Numbered from the stretch's first letter, positions 9,070-18,546 are shown. The stretch: 64,000 nucleotides of DNA from Methanobrevibacter sp. (GCF_017447225.1 NZ_JAFSNZ010000060.1:1-64000); one strand, 5' to 3'. Notes: generated from the letters alone by a model not told the origin. A program made the numbers and translations.

Positions 9070-9626
9070 GATATATATATTTCTAAAATAACATTAATAA
9101 GTACTACTTTCAGAATTAAATAGTAAAATTTATATAATAAAAAATCTAAGCCGAATACTGCGAGATTTCATATGAAAAAATAATAAAAGTAATAAATCCT
9201 TTAAAAAAAGTGTGACAAAGTTTAGGTAAGACAAAAAAAGAATTCGTATAGAAAATATGAGAATAACCGCAAAAAAAGAGCCATATGAAATAAAATTAAT
9301 AACGAGAAATTTTGCCTAAAATTTACTAATTTGAGATATTAAAAAATTCAAGAAAATTGTCTGATTTCACCCACCATCTTAAGAAAATATAATTTCATAT
9401 CAGGAACATGAGCCAGAGTAATCACCATATGATCAAAATCATCATAATTCCATTAATAACGAAAAACCTCACTTGAATATAGTAAAAATGCATAGTAAAT
9501 TATTTATAACATTAGTGTTAAAATTTGTGTATTAAAAAACATTTAAGTATTTTAATAAACATAAGATTATTCAATTGTTGAAGATTAATTCAATACTTAA
9601 AAAAATATTATATAGGAGGTGCAATC
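9070..9626. other. Long AT-rich intergenic region upstream of frhA
   Basis: More than 500 bases separate frhA from the divergent secreted-protein gene. It is very AT-rich. I see TATA-like elements near both genes (for example around 9499-9508 for the rightward gene) and a short open remnant at 9348-9452. No tRNA or recognisable structured RNA was found. Confidence 0.5.
9348..9452 (-). pseudogene. Short protein-like remnant, family unknown
   Basis: A 34-codon open frame flanked by stops reads WNYDDFDHMVITLAHVPDMK and continues to a TGA at 9348-9350. The composition looks protein-like rather than random AT-rich translation, with an internal ATG preceded by no clear ribosome-binding site. It may be the leftover end of a decayed gene. 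I cannot name the family. Confidence 0.25.
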
Positions 9627-10124
9627 ATGGACAAAGCAAATCTAATAATTTCTATCATTATTGTGTTATGTATTGCGACAGCAGTTGCAGCTTACGGTAT
9701 AATAAATAATCAAGATGCAGTATTTTCAGATTTAGCCAGTATGGATAGTGGCTCTGGAAGTAGTGGTAGTGGCGGTATTGGAAATAATACAACCCATACT
9801 GGAACATCCACTGGTTCTGGAAGTGGATCATCTAGTGGTGGAAGTGGTTCAAGCTCAGGAACTGGTAGTGGATCAGGCTCCGGTGGCGGTTCCGGAGGAG
9901 GCTCCGGCGGTGGATCTGGAGGAAGCTCCGGTTCAGGAACAGTGCACACATCTTCCCAAATCAGATCACTTGCAATGGATCATGTAGAAGTATCTGGTTG
10001 TTATGCTGGAACTCCAAGATATTCCGGCGGATACTGGTACATTAATATCTACAACAGTACTGATGATACCGTTGTAACCAGTTTTGTTATAAATGACAGA
10101 ACAGGTCATGTTGACCTCGGGTAA
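9627..10124 (+). CDS. Secreted or membrane-anchored Gly/Ser-linker protein, 165 aa
   Basis: Residues about 5-25 form a hydrophobic signal or anchor helix (LIISIIIVLCIATAVAAYG). Residues about 40-105 are almost pure Gly/Ser with a few Thr, a flexible linker. The C-terminal 60 residues form a small domain (SQIRSLAMDHVEV, SGGYWYINIYN, VVTSFVINDRTGHV) that resembles a PepSY-like alpha/beta unit: one helix, then strands, with the product ending in a turn. The ribosome-binding site AGGAGGTG is strong. The gene stands alone with its own terminator. A linker-displayed extracellular domain is the likely design; the function is unknown. Confidence 0.8.
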   Translation: MDKANLIISIIIVLCIATAVAAYGIINNQDAVFSDLASMDSGSGSSGSGGIGNNTTHTGTSTGSGSGSSSGGSGSSSGTGSGSGSGGGSGGGSGGGSGGSSGSGTVHTSSQIRSLAMDHVEVSGCYAGTPRYSGGYWYINIYNSTDDTVVTSFVINDRTGHVDLG

Positions 10125-10150
10125 ATTTTAAAAATTTACCATCTTTTTTT
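10120..10150 (+). terminator. Hairpin plus T-run terminator
   Basis: GGTAAATT and AATTTACC form an inverted repeat that includes the stop codon of the preceding gene, followed within a few bases by seven T residues. Confidence 0.65.
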
Positions 10151-10215
10151 ATTTTACTCAAAAATAAATAACTATATATAATAAAAAAAACAAAATAAAT
10201 AATTGATGTTTATGA

Positions 10216-10289
10216 GGGCCCGTAGCCTAGCTGGATAGGGCGTCGGACTTCTAATCCGAAGACCCCGGGTTCAAATCCCGGCGGGTCCG
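10216..10289 (+). tRNA. tRNA-Arg (TCT)
   Basis: A complete cloverleaf: acceptor GGGCCCG/CGGGTCC, anticodon stem TCGGA/TCCGA with loop CTTCTAA (anticodon TCT), T loop TTCAAAT, discriminator G. CCA is not encoded. It reads AGA and AGG codons. Confidence 0.95.
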
Positions 10290-10345
10290 CTTTCATAAAA
10301 GTTTCTTTTTTTATTAGATAATTAATTAAAACATAATTATTTTAT

Positions 10346-10419
10346 GGGCTTGTAGCCTAGTCTGGAAGGGCGTAAGACTCCTAATCTTAAGATCGAGGGT
10401 TCAAATCCCTCCAAGTCCG
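10346..10419 (+). tRNA. tRNA-Arg (CCT)
   Basis: A complete cloverleaf: acceptor GGGCTTG/CAAGTCC, anticodon stem TAAGA/TCTTA with loop CTCCTAA (anticodon CCT), T loop TTCAAAT, discriminator G. It lies 56 nt after tRNA-Arg(TCT) and its 3' end is one base from the end of the convergent EndoQ-like gene. Confidence 0.94.
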
Positions 10420-10420
10420 T

Positions 10421-11608
10421 TCAAAAATTATCCAAAGTAATGACTTTGGGACTTTTTTTCTCTTTTAATTCCAAATCAAAATTAATTTCACCATATTTAC
10501 CTCCCCCACCAGGAATAATGTCAATGGTATTAGCTCTAAATGCATCAATGGCCTTAGACACATTTGAATCGATTTTTTCAATATCAGAGATGTCAGCATC
10601 AATCAGCACATTGATTTCACTGCCAGAATTATCAATCAGCTTTTGCCAGATATTCTGAACAGTCTTCGTAGTAACTCCCTTGCCATAGACAGTTGAAATA
10701 AGCTCAGCCAAAGGCATTAAATGAATATACGGTGGTCTGAAATCAGGACAATGAGGCTCATCATAATCAGAGATTTCAGAAATTCTGTAATCAACACCCT
10801 TTTTGATTCGACCGCCACAATCACATTTCATCTTATTGTCTTTTGCAATAACAGGATCAACTAATTTAAAGCATTTGGTACATGCGGTCATGTGATATTT
10901 GCCCAGGTTCGGAACAAGACCATAGTTTGCTTTAATATCCGAATGTTTTATCGCATGTTTGATTGATGAAAATGAAATATCTTCAAGCTCAATTTGATTA
11001 AACTCACGACCCAATCTGTGCGGCCATGGGGAATGGGCATCGGAATTGCTCAGGAAAGTGAAGTCCTTCAGCTCATCAACAGTATCGGCCATGCTTGTGT
11101 CTGCAGACAGCCCCAACTCAACAAAGTCAACCTTCTTTTCATAACAGTCATAGATGCTGTCAAAGGACTTGTACATCCCAGTCCAGGGAGTGAATGCGTG
11201 AGCCGGACCGATCAGACAATCATATTCGCGAACCATCTCCAATATCTCAGCACCATTGAGATTAGTCTTTGGCCTTCCATCAACAGTTTTGTTTCGGGAA
11301 GGCAATCTCTCCGACAGTTCACGTGCAATATCAATGTCTGGAATGATAATAAGATGATGAATCTTGTTTTTGCCTTCAATTTCCGTTGTTATGACAAAAT
11401 CCATGCCGTCCGCAGAATAAATTCCATCACCAGAGGGAGCTGTTGATTGTTCAATTATATCTAGCCATTTGGGATGAAGACCATCACCGGTTCCTAAAAG
11501 CCCCAAACCCTTAAGTCTAGATTTGGGAGCAATATTTTTAATCAGCATGTCCTTAGATGATGCCATTGAAAAACAGCTATGAATATGAAAATCAGCATTG
11601 ACCAACAT
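10421..11608 (-). CDS. Endonuclease Q-like PHP-domain DNA repair nuclease
   Basis: Archaeal EndoQ nicks DNA 5' to deaminated bases (uracil, hypoxanthine, xanthine) and abasic sites. The PHP metal-binding motifs are in place: DFHIHSCFS near residue 7, TGDGLHPKW, TEIEGKNKIHHL, GPAHAFTPW, and LSNSDAHSPWPHRLGREF. A zinc-binding stretch follows (CTKCFK...CDCGGRIKKGV, about 240-275), as in EndoQ. The 395-aa length fits. It is the last gene of the L44e to PAC2 cluster, 12 nt after the marker-5-like gene. EndoQ is reported to work with PCNA, whose gene lies 4 kb away. Confidence 0.85.
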   Translation of the reverse strand: MLVNADFHIHSCFSMASSKDMLIKNIAPKSRLKGLGLLGTGDGLHPKWLDIIEQSTAPSGDGIYSADGMDFVITTEIEGKNKIHHLIIIPDIDIARELSERLPSRNKTVDGRPKTNLNGAEILEMVREYDCLIGPAHAFTPWTGMYKSFDSIYDCYEKKVDFVELGLSADTSMADTVDELKDFTFLSNSDAHSPWPHRLGREFNQIELEDISFSSIKHAIKHSDIKANYGLVPNLGKYHMTACTKCFKLVDPVIAKDNKMKCDCGGRIKKGVDYRISEISDYDEPHCPDFRPPYIHLMPLAELISTVYGKGVTTKTVQNIWQKLIDNSGSEINVLIDADISDIEKIDSNVSKAIDAFRANTIDIIPGGGGKYGEINFDLELKEKKSPKVITLDNF

Positions 11609-11620
11609 GAATATGAATAT

Positions 11621-12199
11621 TCAAATTGAACTATTTAAAATTTTTTTAAAATCAGAAAATGGAAGTTTTTCATCAGGTTTTTTCAAATCAGTGTTTATAT
11701 CGTCACTGACTGATGTGTCAAAATCCTTTAAAAACAGATTAACCCTATTAATCAAATCAATAATCTCATCTCTTGTAGTTGGATAAGCCAATCGCAATAC
11801 TGGAATATCCAATTGACCTACAATATGTGCGGCCAGGGAATGGGCATTATTGCATCCGTTGCCGCAAAATAAAATCAGTTCGTTTAATACATCATACATC
11901 GGCTCGTATTTTAGGGGCCTTTGACCTAAAATAATTGCGGCATCAGCCTTATCCAATAACGGAGCCAAAAGAGAAATACGGCCCCTAACCCCTGATGGAG
12001 TTTCACTGGACAGGTTAACCTTGAACCTCTCCTGCTTGCAGAAGCCGGAGAATTCTTGCACAAAAATGTTAAAATCAGGATTTAAATCAAGTTCATTGTT
12101 ATATTTGGAAAAATTAGTTGGAGACAAATAACTATGTCCGTTCTTTTCAATTAAAGGCACAATAATCATTGCACCATCAGGAATCACAATAACGTTCAT
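11621..12199 (-). CDS. Methanogenesis marker 5-like protein
   Basis: A 192-aa protein starting at ATG 12199 (MNVIVIPDGAMIIVPLIEK); a TTG at 12229 would add ten aromatic-rich residues and overlap the upstream gene. The PSGVRGRISLLAPLLDKADA block, the cysteine in FCGNGCNNAHSL and the final PVLRLAYPTTRDEIIDLI segment resemble the methanogenesis marker 5 family, a methanogen-specific family of unknown function. It may be the orthologue or a divergent paralogue. It follows the PAC2 gene with a 22-nt gap and precedes the EndoQ-like gene. Confidence 0.6.
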   Translation of the reverse strand: MNVIVIPDGAMIIVPLIEKNGHSYLSPTNFSKYNNELDLNPDFNIFVQEFSGFCKQERFKVNLSSETPSGVRGRISLLAPLLDKADAAIILGQRPLKYEPMYDVLNELILFCGNGCNNAHSLAAHIVGQLDIPVLRLAYPTTRDEIIDLINRVNLFLKDFDTSVSDDINTDLKKPDEKLPFSDFKKILNSSI

Positions 12200-12221
12200 A
12201 AAAAAATAAAAAATTGGATAA

Positions 12222-12992
12222 TTATCCAATATATCTTAAATCATCAGCATTGCCTGCATTGGCACGATTAATTAAATCTTGTTCCATTTGCTGAGCTTTA
12301 GCTAACATTTGTCTAGTTTCTTCAGCTCTTTCATCAAGTTTTTCTGTATTGATTTCGAAATTAAGCAATTCAGCAAGTTTTAATAAAACGCCTTCAGCAG
12401 ATTCAGCATCAATGAAGTAACCAGGGGTTTCACCCATAAGACATGCACCATATATTCCTCTGCGCATTCCCAAACCTAAGAATAATCCGGAAGCGCCTAC
12501 GATTCCCCCATCATTGGATCTCATTTCAACACCGACTTCTTCTAGAAGTTCAATGTGAGCTTCATCACTAGCAGCTCCCAAAACTCTCGGATTTTCAACA
12601 GGCTGACCTGTAGGGACACCACCTAAAGTGAAAATTCTGGAGATATCGAATGGTTCTAAAAAGTCCAGGATTTCATTGCAAACAATATATTGGCCATCTG
12701 GAGATAAAGATTGAGTATTTCCACCGATTAATATAATATCCACATTATCTTCGCCTAAATCACGAATATAATATAGTTCATTAAGCATGTTTTCAATCAT
12801 TCCGCCTTCACCAACCAGAACCTGCGGAGGGAAAGTTGGAGAATAGATTTCTGCAAATTTAGTTGCTTCAAGCTCATCAATCATATGGTCTGCAACCAGT
12901 TTACCGACATGACCAACACCAGGTAATGCTTCGATAAAAATAGGATTATTTAATTCTACTTCCTCTAAAACAGTAATTTCAGTAGCTTTCAT
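12222..12992 (-). CDS. PAC2-family protein (proteasome assembly chaperone-like)
   Basis: A 256-aa member of the archaeal PAC2 family (COG2047). Family features are NPIFIEALPGVGHVGKLVADH at the start, EGGMIENMLNELYYI, GGNTQSLSPDGQY and GASGLFLGLGMRRG. The last 45 residues form a charged helix. In archaea the family is thought to act as proteasome assembly chaperones, but this is transferred from distant relatives. The start codon region overlaps the 3' end of nop10 by 14 nt, so translation is coupled. Confidence 0.88.
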   Translation of the reverse strand: MKATEITVLEEVELNNPIFIEALPGVGHVGKLVADHMIDELEATKFAEIYSPTFPPQVLVGEGGMIENMLNELYYIRDLGEDNVDIILIGGNTQSLSPDGQYIVCNEILDFLEPFDISRIFTLGGVPTGQPVENPRVLGAASDEAHIELLEEVGVEMRSNDGGIVGASGLFLGLGMRRGIYGACLMGETPGYFIDAESAEGVLLKLAELLNFEINTEKLDERAEETRQMLAKAQQMEQDLINRANAGNADDLRYIG

Positions 12993-13158
12993 TTTTACTC
13001 CTTAATTCTTTTTTTAATATACGGCGATATTTTCCGTATTTATCTTCAATAGAAAATTTTGGAGGATAAATAACTTTAAGTTCGCCTTTACATTTAGGGC
13101 ATTTATCCTCTAAAGTATAAATTCCACATTCTGGACATTTATGCATTTTCATACTCAT
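12979..13158 (-). CDS. nop10: Ribosome biogenesis protein Nop10
   Basis: A 59-aa protein of the H/ACA RNP, which guides pseudouridylation together with Cbf5, Gar1 and L7Ae. It shows the zinc ribbon HKCPECGIYTLEDKCPKCK and the conserved YPPKFSIEDKYGKYRR segment. The start is the ATG at 13158 or one of two ATGs within the next 12 nt. The stop TGA lies inside the PAC2 gene. It sits 6 nt after aIF2-alpha; the aif2a-nop10-PAC2 order is widely conserved in euryarchaea. Confidence 0.93.
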   Translation of the reverse strand: MSMKMHKCPECGIYTLEDKCPKCKGELKVIYPPKFSIEDKYGKYRRILKKELRSKNESY

Positions 13159-13164
13159 AAGAAT

Positions 13165-13962
13165 CTAATCATCTAATTCTCTTAAAAATGAACCGTTTCC
13201 TTCAGATTCTTCCACAACAGCAATACATCTTTCAGCAGCTGCCTTAAGTGCTTTTTCAGCAAGCAAGTAATCTGTGGATTTTACAGTAATTCTGTATCTA
13301 GGAGCACCGACACATTGGATTTTGATTTCCTCTTCCTCATCACCATTGTCTTCTGCAGCCTTAAGTGCGGCAATGATAATTTCCACACCATTAGGAACAA
13401 AAGTTTCAATGTCTACATATCCATTAATATGAACTTCCGGAGGAGTGATATTTTTCTGTGCCACTTCAGTAATGGCATCAGCCCAATCCTGAGGTATTCC
13501 TTCTTCAGTCAGAGATTCAGCACCTTCATCGGAAGCAGTTTCAAATGCACCATAAACATCACCGAAGATATCCATAAGTTCATAACCCACTTCATCATAA
13601 GCTTCATCCAAGGATTTATCTAAAGATTTAGCAGATAATTCCAGGAATTTTTCAGCTTTCTGTTCGATTTTCCAATGTTGAATCTTTTTAGTTCTTTGAT
13701 CTTCACGAATTCTTTTTAAAGAAGCATCTACATGTCCTTTTTTAGGGTTAACTCTTAGAACACGGCATACTATCTTTTGATTTTCTCTTACGTGATCTCT
13801 AATGTTTTTTACCCAACCAGCAGAGACTTCAGAAATGTGAATAAAAGCTTCTTTGCCTTGATATTCTTCCAATTTAGCGAATGCACCATAACTAAGAACT
13901 TTGTAAACTGTACCTACAATAAGCTCTCCTTCATCAGGCCATTCTTGACTTTTTCTTACCAT
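13165..13962 (-). CDS. aif2a: Translation initiation factor 2, alpha subunit
   Basis: aIF2-alpha is part of the heterotrimer that delivers initiator Met-tRNA to the ribosome. An S1 RNA-binding domain covers residues 8-85 ([33 protein letters not shown]), followed by the helical domain and the C-terminal alpha/beta domain that binds aIF2-gamma ([13 protein letters not shown]). I use ATG 13962 ([12 protein letters not shown]), with GGGGTGAT upstream. Length is 265 aa, as expected. It is in the L44e, S27e operon. Confidence 0.96.
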   Translation of the reverse strand: MVRKSQEWPDEGELIVGTVYKVLSYGAFAKLEEYQGKEAFIHISEVSAGWVKNIRDHVRENQKIVCRVLRVNPKKGHVDASLKRIREDQRTKKIQHWKIEQKAEKFLELSAKSLDKSLDEAYDEVGYELMDIFGDVYGAFETASDEGAESLTEEGIPQDWADAITEVAQKNITPPEVHINGYVDIETFVPNGVEIIIAALKAAEDNGDEEEEIKIQCVGAPRYRITVKSTDYLLAEKALKAAAERCIAVVEESEGNGSFLRELDD

Positions 13963-14030
13963 GCAAATCACCCCAAAAACAAGTAAAAATTAAAAAATAG
14001 TTAAAAAAAATAAGTTAAAAACTAAAGAAT

Positions 14031-14210
14031 TTAGTTTAAAACTTTTTCGATGTGTGCTGTAATTTTAGCTTTAGCACCACGAGATTTGACTAAAGTTTTA
14101 CCGCAAATAATACATTTGACGTCAGAAGCTGCACGGTCAAAGATTATTTGTTCATTGTCACAATCTAAACATTTAACTTTTAAAAAGTTTCCTCTTCCTT
14201 TACTAACCAT
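14031..14210 (-). CDS. rps27e: 30S ribosomal protein S27e
   Basis: A 59-aa zinc-ribbon ribosomal protein with CLDCDNEQ and CIICGKTLV as the two cysteine knuckles and the usual KVKC start. I use ATG 14210, which has GGTGGTTA upstream. It begins 9 nt after rpl44e ends, the standard archaeal pairing. Confidence 0.97.
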   Translation of the reverse strand: MVSKGRGNFLKVKCLDCDNEQIIFDRAASDVKCIICGKTLVKSRGAKAKITAHIEKVLN

Positions 14211-14219
14211 GTTAACCAC

Positions 14220-14498
14220 CTATTTTGCTACAAATTCAGGTTTTCCTGTTCTGAAAGATTGTTTAATGTGAGATTTACCACATTCTTTACATTTAGCTCT
14301 TAAGTCTAATTTTTTAACTGGTTTGTTTCCAGCAGGTAAAGGCCTTGGATAACCTCTGTAACCAGCAGTAACACGTCTGAATTGTCTTTGTCCCCAAGTT
14401 AACTCACTAGCTTTTCTTTTTTTAGCAGTGTGGAGTTCATGCATTGTATGTTTTTTACAATGAGGACAGTAAGTTCTTTTTTCTTTTGGTATTTTCAT
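14220..14498 (-). CDS. rpl44e: 50S ribosomal protein L44e
   Basis: A 92-aa ribosomal protein. The paired cysteines are YCPHCKKHT and CKECGKSH, with the family block [15 protein letters not shown] in the middle, which contacts the E site of the large subunit. It is the first gene of the operon rpl44e-rps27e-aif2a-nop10-PAC2 and on to EndoQ. A TATA-like TTTATAAT lies about 70 nt upstream. Confidence 0.97.
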   Translation of the reverse strand: MKIPKEKRTYCPHCKKHTMHELHTAKKRKASELTWGQRQFRRVTAGYRGYPRPLPAGNKPVKKLDLRAKCKECGKSHIKQSFRTGKPEFVAK

Positions 14499-14737
14499 AT
14501 TTCCACCGTAATTTTTTTATTTTAATCCGCACCAGAAGTGCTTAATTAAATAGTCATTATAAATCTAGTTGTAAATTTATCTAAACACAATTTATCTTAG
14601 AAATCGTTAGAGATAGAAACTGCATAGTAACCGTTTATGTCTACAAACAGCAAAAATCCAAATTATAATAAATAATTTTTTAATATTACAAATAGATATG
14701 AGATATAGTTATATTTTTTAGAGTATTTAAAGTTATC

Positions 14738-15685
14738 TTATATTTTAACAAAACGAGCTTTTCTGTTTTTCACAAAAATATTTGCATTGATTTTTGGCAA
14801 CGTTACTATATCCTGTGGCCTGAAAGGACCGTAAACCTTTTCATCAATTCCCATAATAGAACCTATATCATCCAAAACAAGAATGGTTACAATTTCAGAT
14901 TCCCTGGTTCTTTTGGGAACATCCAGATCAATGAACTGATCATCCCCGCCCAGAATTTCAATATCATCAAAATTTTCTGATTTTGCAGGAGCCTCTTTTT
15001 TAGCTTCAGAAGCTTTGGATTTGGCAATCTGCTTTTCAATAGGTTCTCGTATCTCATCCGTGATGACTTTAGCTTTTGAAATCTCATCAATTCTGTCTAA
15101 AACCTCATCTTCAGAATCACTTGAAGACTCATCAACCGGTTCAGACTCTTTTGAAGTACTTTCAACATCATTTTGATGATTATCCATGGCGATATCTGCA
15201 ATATCACTTAAGCTGGAAGCTTTTTCAGCCTCTTCAGGAGAGCTGTCCTCATCCACATCCTCAACATCGTCTTCTACAGTTGAAGAAGGCTTAGGGACTT
15301 CCTGGCCAGAAAGGTTGATTCTGTGGTTTTTAAGGGTTTCTATTATTGAAAAATAAAAGGTTTCCTCTTCAGGAGTTAAATTAAGAGGCATTGAATCCAC
15401 CAAATCAAATTCCTGCTTTCCCGCAAAAAGATGATATGACCTGTTCATGTTCAAGACAGCGGCATTTGTAATCTTATGCTCACGTCTTTCACAGATTTCT
15501 GTGGCTATTCTTCTGGCCTCATTTAAAGTATTATACACATCAGAAAACGGATCATCTATAGCTGATTGTTTCAACTCATTGATATAGTTATGAATATCTT
15601 CATAAAATGTTTCTTCAACATGAGCTAATGTACCATTGTCACGTTCTTTTTTCTGAATTTTACGCAATGTTTGAAATAAATCCAC
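14738..15685 (-). CDS. GINS complex subunit (Gins51 type)
   Basis: A subunit of the GINS complex, which joins MCM and Cdc45/GAN in the replicative helicase. The N-terminal helical A domain is at residues 1-130 (YHLFAGKQEFD, LTPEEETFYF). The small beta B domain is at the C-terminus (about 262-315, ending PFRPQDIVTLPKINANIF). Between them is a long acidic, Ser-rich linker (about 135-260) that looks disordered, which makes this protein larger than most archaeal GINS. It lies 55 nt downstream of pcn, a known archaeal pairing. Confidence 0.85.
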   Translation of the reverse strand: MDLFQTLRKIQKKERDNGTLAHVEETFYEDIHNYINELKQSAIDDPFSDVYNTLNEARRIATEICERREHKITNAAVLNMNRSYHLFAGKQEFDLVDSMPLNLTPEEETFYFSIIETLKNHRINLSGQEVPKPSSTVEDDVEDVDEDSSPEEAEKASSLSDIADIAMDNHQNDVESTSKESEPVDESSSDSEDEVLDRIDEISKAKVITDEIREPIEKQIAKSKASEAKKEAPAKSENFDDIEILGGDDQFIDLDVPKRTRESEIVTILVLDDIGSIMGIDEKVYGPFRPQDIVTLPKINANIFVKNRKARFVKI

Positions 15686-15740
15686 TTAATATCATCTCTG
15701 ATGGTTTTTAAAAAAATAAAATAAGAAAAAAACAAATGAA

Positions 15741-16475
15741 TTAATCATCTGTTTCTAATCTTGGAGCAAGCAAGAAACTAAGTTTACCATCACCAGTGAC
15801 CATAGTTAAGGTTAAGCTCAATGGCATGTCAGTACCTAAACTAATTTCAGCTTCCTCTGAAAATTTGTCTGCTTTAAGCATTTCTCTAATTTTATCTAAT
15901 GAAAATAGAGATTTTTCATGCTCTTTAATATTTTCGCCGTGAAGATACTTGATACTTGCATCACCAAATTCACCATCAGCAGATGCGATAAAGTAATCTT
16001 CATCAACTTCCAAAGCAATTTTATCTGAAAATATCTCAATATCGTTAATTGAATCTTTTAATATAGAGAAACGAACTTTGAATGAAGTCGGGTGATTAAT
16101 TTGAGGCGGAGTAGGATTATCATACTCGATGTCAATCAATCTGATTTTAAATGTCCTTGTTGCATCACCTTCAAAAGTGATGATGAAATTTCCTTCATCA
16201 ACAGACATTAAAACTCTATCTTGAGATTTTGCCCTTTTAAGAACCCTCATGAATTCATCAGTGTCTATATTAATTTTTTCAGGGATATCACAAATATATT
16301 CATCGAATAAACTTGCTTTCAATTCTAAATGAACAAATGTTATGTGACTACGGTCTAAGGCATCTAATCTCATACCTTCACTATCAGTTTGGATTTGTAC
16401 TTCATCAACGATTGATGAAATAGCATCAAAACTGGTTTTTAAAATACTAGAATCACTTAATTCCGCTTTAAACAT
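15741..16475 (-). CDS. pcn: DNA polymerase sliding clamp (PCNA)
   Basis: The 244-aa homotrimeric processivity clamp. Family features are the N-terminal [27 protein letters not shown], the interdomain loop around [17 protein letters not shown], and LAPRLETDD at the C-terminus where PIP-box partners dock. It heads a two-gene unit with gins. Clients encoded in the same window include RFC small and large subunits and the EndoQ-like nuclease. Confidence 0.97.
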   Translation of the reverse strand: MFKAELSDSSILKTSFDAISSIVDEVQIQTDSEGMRLDALDRSHITFVHLELKASLFDEYICDIPEKINIDTDEFMRVLKRAKSQDRVLMSVDEGNFIITFEGDATRTFKIRLIDIEYDNPTPPQINHPTSFKVRFSILKDSINDIEIFSDKIALEVDEDYFIASADGEFGDASIKYLHGENIKEHEKSLFSLDKIREMLKADKFSEEAEISLGTDMPLSLTLTMVTGDGKLSFLLAPRLETDD

Positions 16476-16560
16476 AAATAATCCTCGAAATTTTATTAAA
16501 TTAAAAATATATAATAATATTAAATATTATGTTAATCCTATATAATAAATATTTTCATTA

Positions 16561-16595
16561 GAAAAAAAATAAGAAAAAAGAAGTAAAAACTTCTT
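16561..16595 (-). terminator. Terminator of the trp operon
   Basis: Just beyond the trpA stop on the minus strand, AAGAAGT and ACTTCTT form a 7-bp stem with a 4-nt loop followed by a long T-rich run. It resembles an intrinsic terminator. Confidence 0.65.
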
Positions 16596-16598
16596 AAT

Positions 16599-17369
16599 TC
16601 ACCGACAGGCATTTTTCATTTCAGATACATACTGTTTCAATGCTTCAGAAGCATTTTCACCATGCTCTTCAATGATTTTTACAATTGCACTTCCGACAAT
16701 TACACCATCTGCAATTTCAGATATTTTAGATGCCTGTTCTGGAGTGTTAATTCCGAAACCAACAGCTACCGGTAAATCACATACATCACGAATATCTGAT
16801 ATTATTGCATTCAAGTCAGTTTTTATTTCTGATCTCATACCAGTAACTCCCAGTGATGATACAACATAAATGAAACCTGTAGCATCGCCGGCAATCTTCT
16901 GGATTCTTTCTTTTGAGGTTGGCGCAATCAATGAAATCACATCAACATCATTTCTAGCTGCGATATCTGCAATTTCGCCTTTTTCTTCATATGGCACATC
17001 CGGAGTGATTATACCGTCAATTCCACATTCATTACATTTTTTGAAGAATTCCTCATAGCCATAGAAAAATACCGGATTGATATAGGTCAGAAAGACCAAT
17101 GGAACATCTGTCTTTTGACGAACTTCTCTAACGATTTCAAAAACATCATCAGTAGTTGTATTGTGCTTTAGCGCCCTGACATTTGCATCCTGAATTACAA
17201 CACCTTCTGCCATCGGATCTGAAAATGGAATTCCAATTTCGATCAAATCACAGCCCGCTTCATCCATGGCCAGAATGTATTCAACAGTCTTTTCGACAGT
17301 CGGATCTCCTGCTGTTAAAAAACCGATAAATGCAGTTTCATCCTTAAATGCATTTGCAATTCTACTCAT
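16599..17369 (-). CDS. trpA: Tryptophan synthase, alpha subunit
   Basis: Cleaves indole-3-glycerol phosphate to indole and glyceraldehyde 3-phosphate. It is a 256-aa TIM barrel with the catalytic Glu in [16 protein letters not shown], the Asp in [11 protein letters not shown] and the phosphate loop in [10 protein letters not shown] and GVIVGSAIV. It is the last trp gene, overlapping trpB by 8 nt, and is followed by a terminator hairpin. Confidence 0.97.
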   Translation of the reverse strand: MSRIANAFKDETAFIGFLTAGDPTVEKTVEYILAMDEAGCDLIEIGIPFSDPMAEGVVIQDANVRALKHNTTTDDVFEIVREVRQKTDVPLVFLTYINPVFFYGYEEFFKKCNECGIDGIITPDVPYEEKGEIADIAARNDVDVISLIAPTSKERIQKIAGDATGFIYVVSSLGVTGMRSEIKTDLNAIISDIRDVCDLPVAVGFGINTPEQASKISEIADGVIVGSAIVKIIEEHGENASEALKQYVSEMKNACR

Positions 17370-18546
17370 TTAACTCAACTCCCCTGTATTCCGCTATGGA
17401 TTTTACGTCCTTATCTCCTCTTCCGGACAGACAGACAATTATGATATCGTCATCATTCATTTCCGGTGCGATTTTTATTGCATGGGCCACAGCATGTGAA
17501 CTTTCAATAGCTGGTATAATACCTTCCATTCTGGATAAATATTCAAATGCCTCAACGGCTTCCTCATCTGTAACAGCCACATATTGAGCTCTTCCGGAAT
17601 CTCTCAAATAAGCATGTTCCGGACCGACACCGGGATAGTCAAGTCCTGCGGAAATTGAATATACCGGAGCGATTTGGCCATATTCACTCTGATTAAATAT
17701 TGATTTCATTCCATGGAATATTCCGATTTTTCCGTTGGTCAAAGCTGCAGCATTATATGGTGTGTCTATTCCTTTTCCACCGGCTTCACAGCCAATCAAC
17801 TGAACATCTTCATCTTCGATGAAATTATAAAATGCACCCATTGCATTGCTTCCACCACCAACACAAGCTAAAACAGCAGTTGGCAATTTTCCTTCTTTTT
17901 CAAGAATTTGCTGGCGAGCTTCGGCACTTATTACTGCCTGGAAATCCCTAACTATTTGAGGGAATGGGTGTGGTCCCATCGTTGAACCTATAACATAATT
18001 AGTATCATTGACATTAGCTATCCAATCCCTGAATGCATCGTTTACAGCGTCCTTTAATGTTTTAGTTCCTGATTTTACAGTATGCACTTTTGCTCCAAGC
18101 AATTCCATACGATATACATTCAAAGCCTGTCTTTGGGTATCGACTTCACCCATAAAGACTTCACATTCCATATCCAAAAGAGCAGCAGCCGTTGCTGTTG
18201 CCACACCATGCTGACCCGCACCAGTTTCTGCAATGACTCTTGTTTTTCCCATTTTTTTAGCAAGCAAAACCTGTCCTAAAACATTATTAATCTTGTGCGC
18301 ACCCGTATGGTTTAAATCTTCCCTTTTGAGATAAATTTTTGCCCCACCAATGTCTTCTGTCATTCTTTTTGCATAATATAATAAAGAGGGTCTTCCCGCA
18401 TACTCTTTTAACAAGGTATTTAACTCATCGACAAAATCGGGATCGTTCATGTAATGGTTGTACTGTTCCTCCAGATATAATAACTCATTCATTAAAGTTT
18501 CTGATATGTATTGACCCCCATATTCGCCATATCTTCCGTTACTCAT
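17362..18546 (-). CDS. trpB: Tryptophan synthase, beta subunit
   Basis: PLP enzyme that joins indole and serine. This 394-aa protein is the standard TrpB1 form that pairs with TrpA. The PLP lysine is in [11 protein letters not shown], the phosphate-binding loop is GGGSNAMG, and [13 protein letters not shown] is the substrate loop. Its 5' end overlaps trpF by 8 nt. Confidence 0.97.
   Translation of the reverse strand: MSNGRYGEYGGQYISETLMNELLYLEEQYNHYMNDPDFVDELNTLLKEYAGRPSLLYYAKRMTEDIGGAKIYLKREDLNHTGAHKINNVLGQVLLAKKMGKTRVIAETGAGQHGVATATAAALLDMECEVFMGEVDTQRQALNVYRMELLGAKVHTVKSGTKTLKDAVNDAFRDWIANVNDTNYVIGSTMGPHPFPQIVRDFQAVISAEARQQILEKEGKLPTAVLACVGGGSNAMGAFYNFIEDEDVQLIGCEAGGKGIDTPYNAAALTNGKIGIFHGMKSIFNQSEYGQIAPVYSISAGLDYPGVGPEHAYLRDSGRAQYVAVTDEEAVEAFEYLSRMEGIIPAIESSHAVAHAIKIAPEMNDDDIIIVCLSGRGDKDVKSIAEYRGVELNE

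Noticed and set aside
9710-9949. Antisense proline-rich frame opposite the Gly/Ser linker
   Set aside because: It is the mirror of a low-complexity GGN/TCN repeat in a real gene and has no ribosome-binding site or fold.
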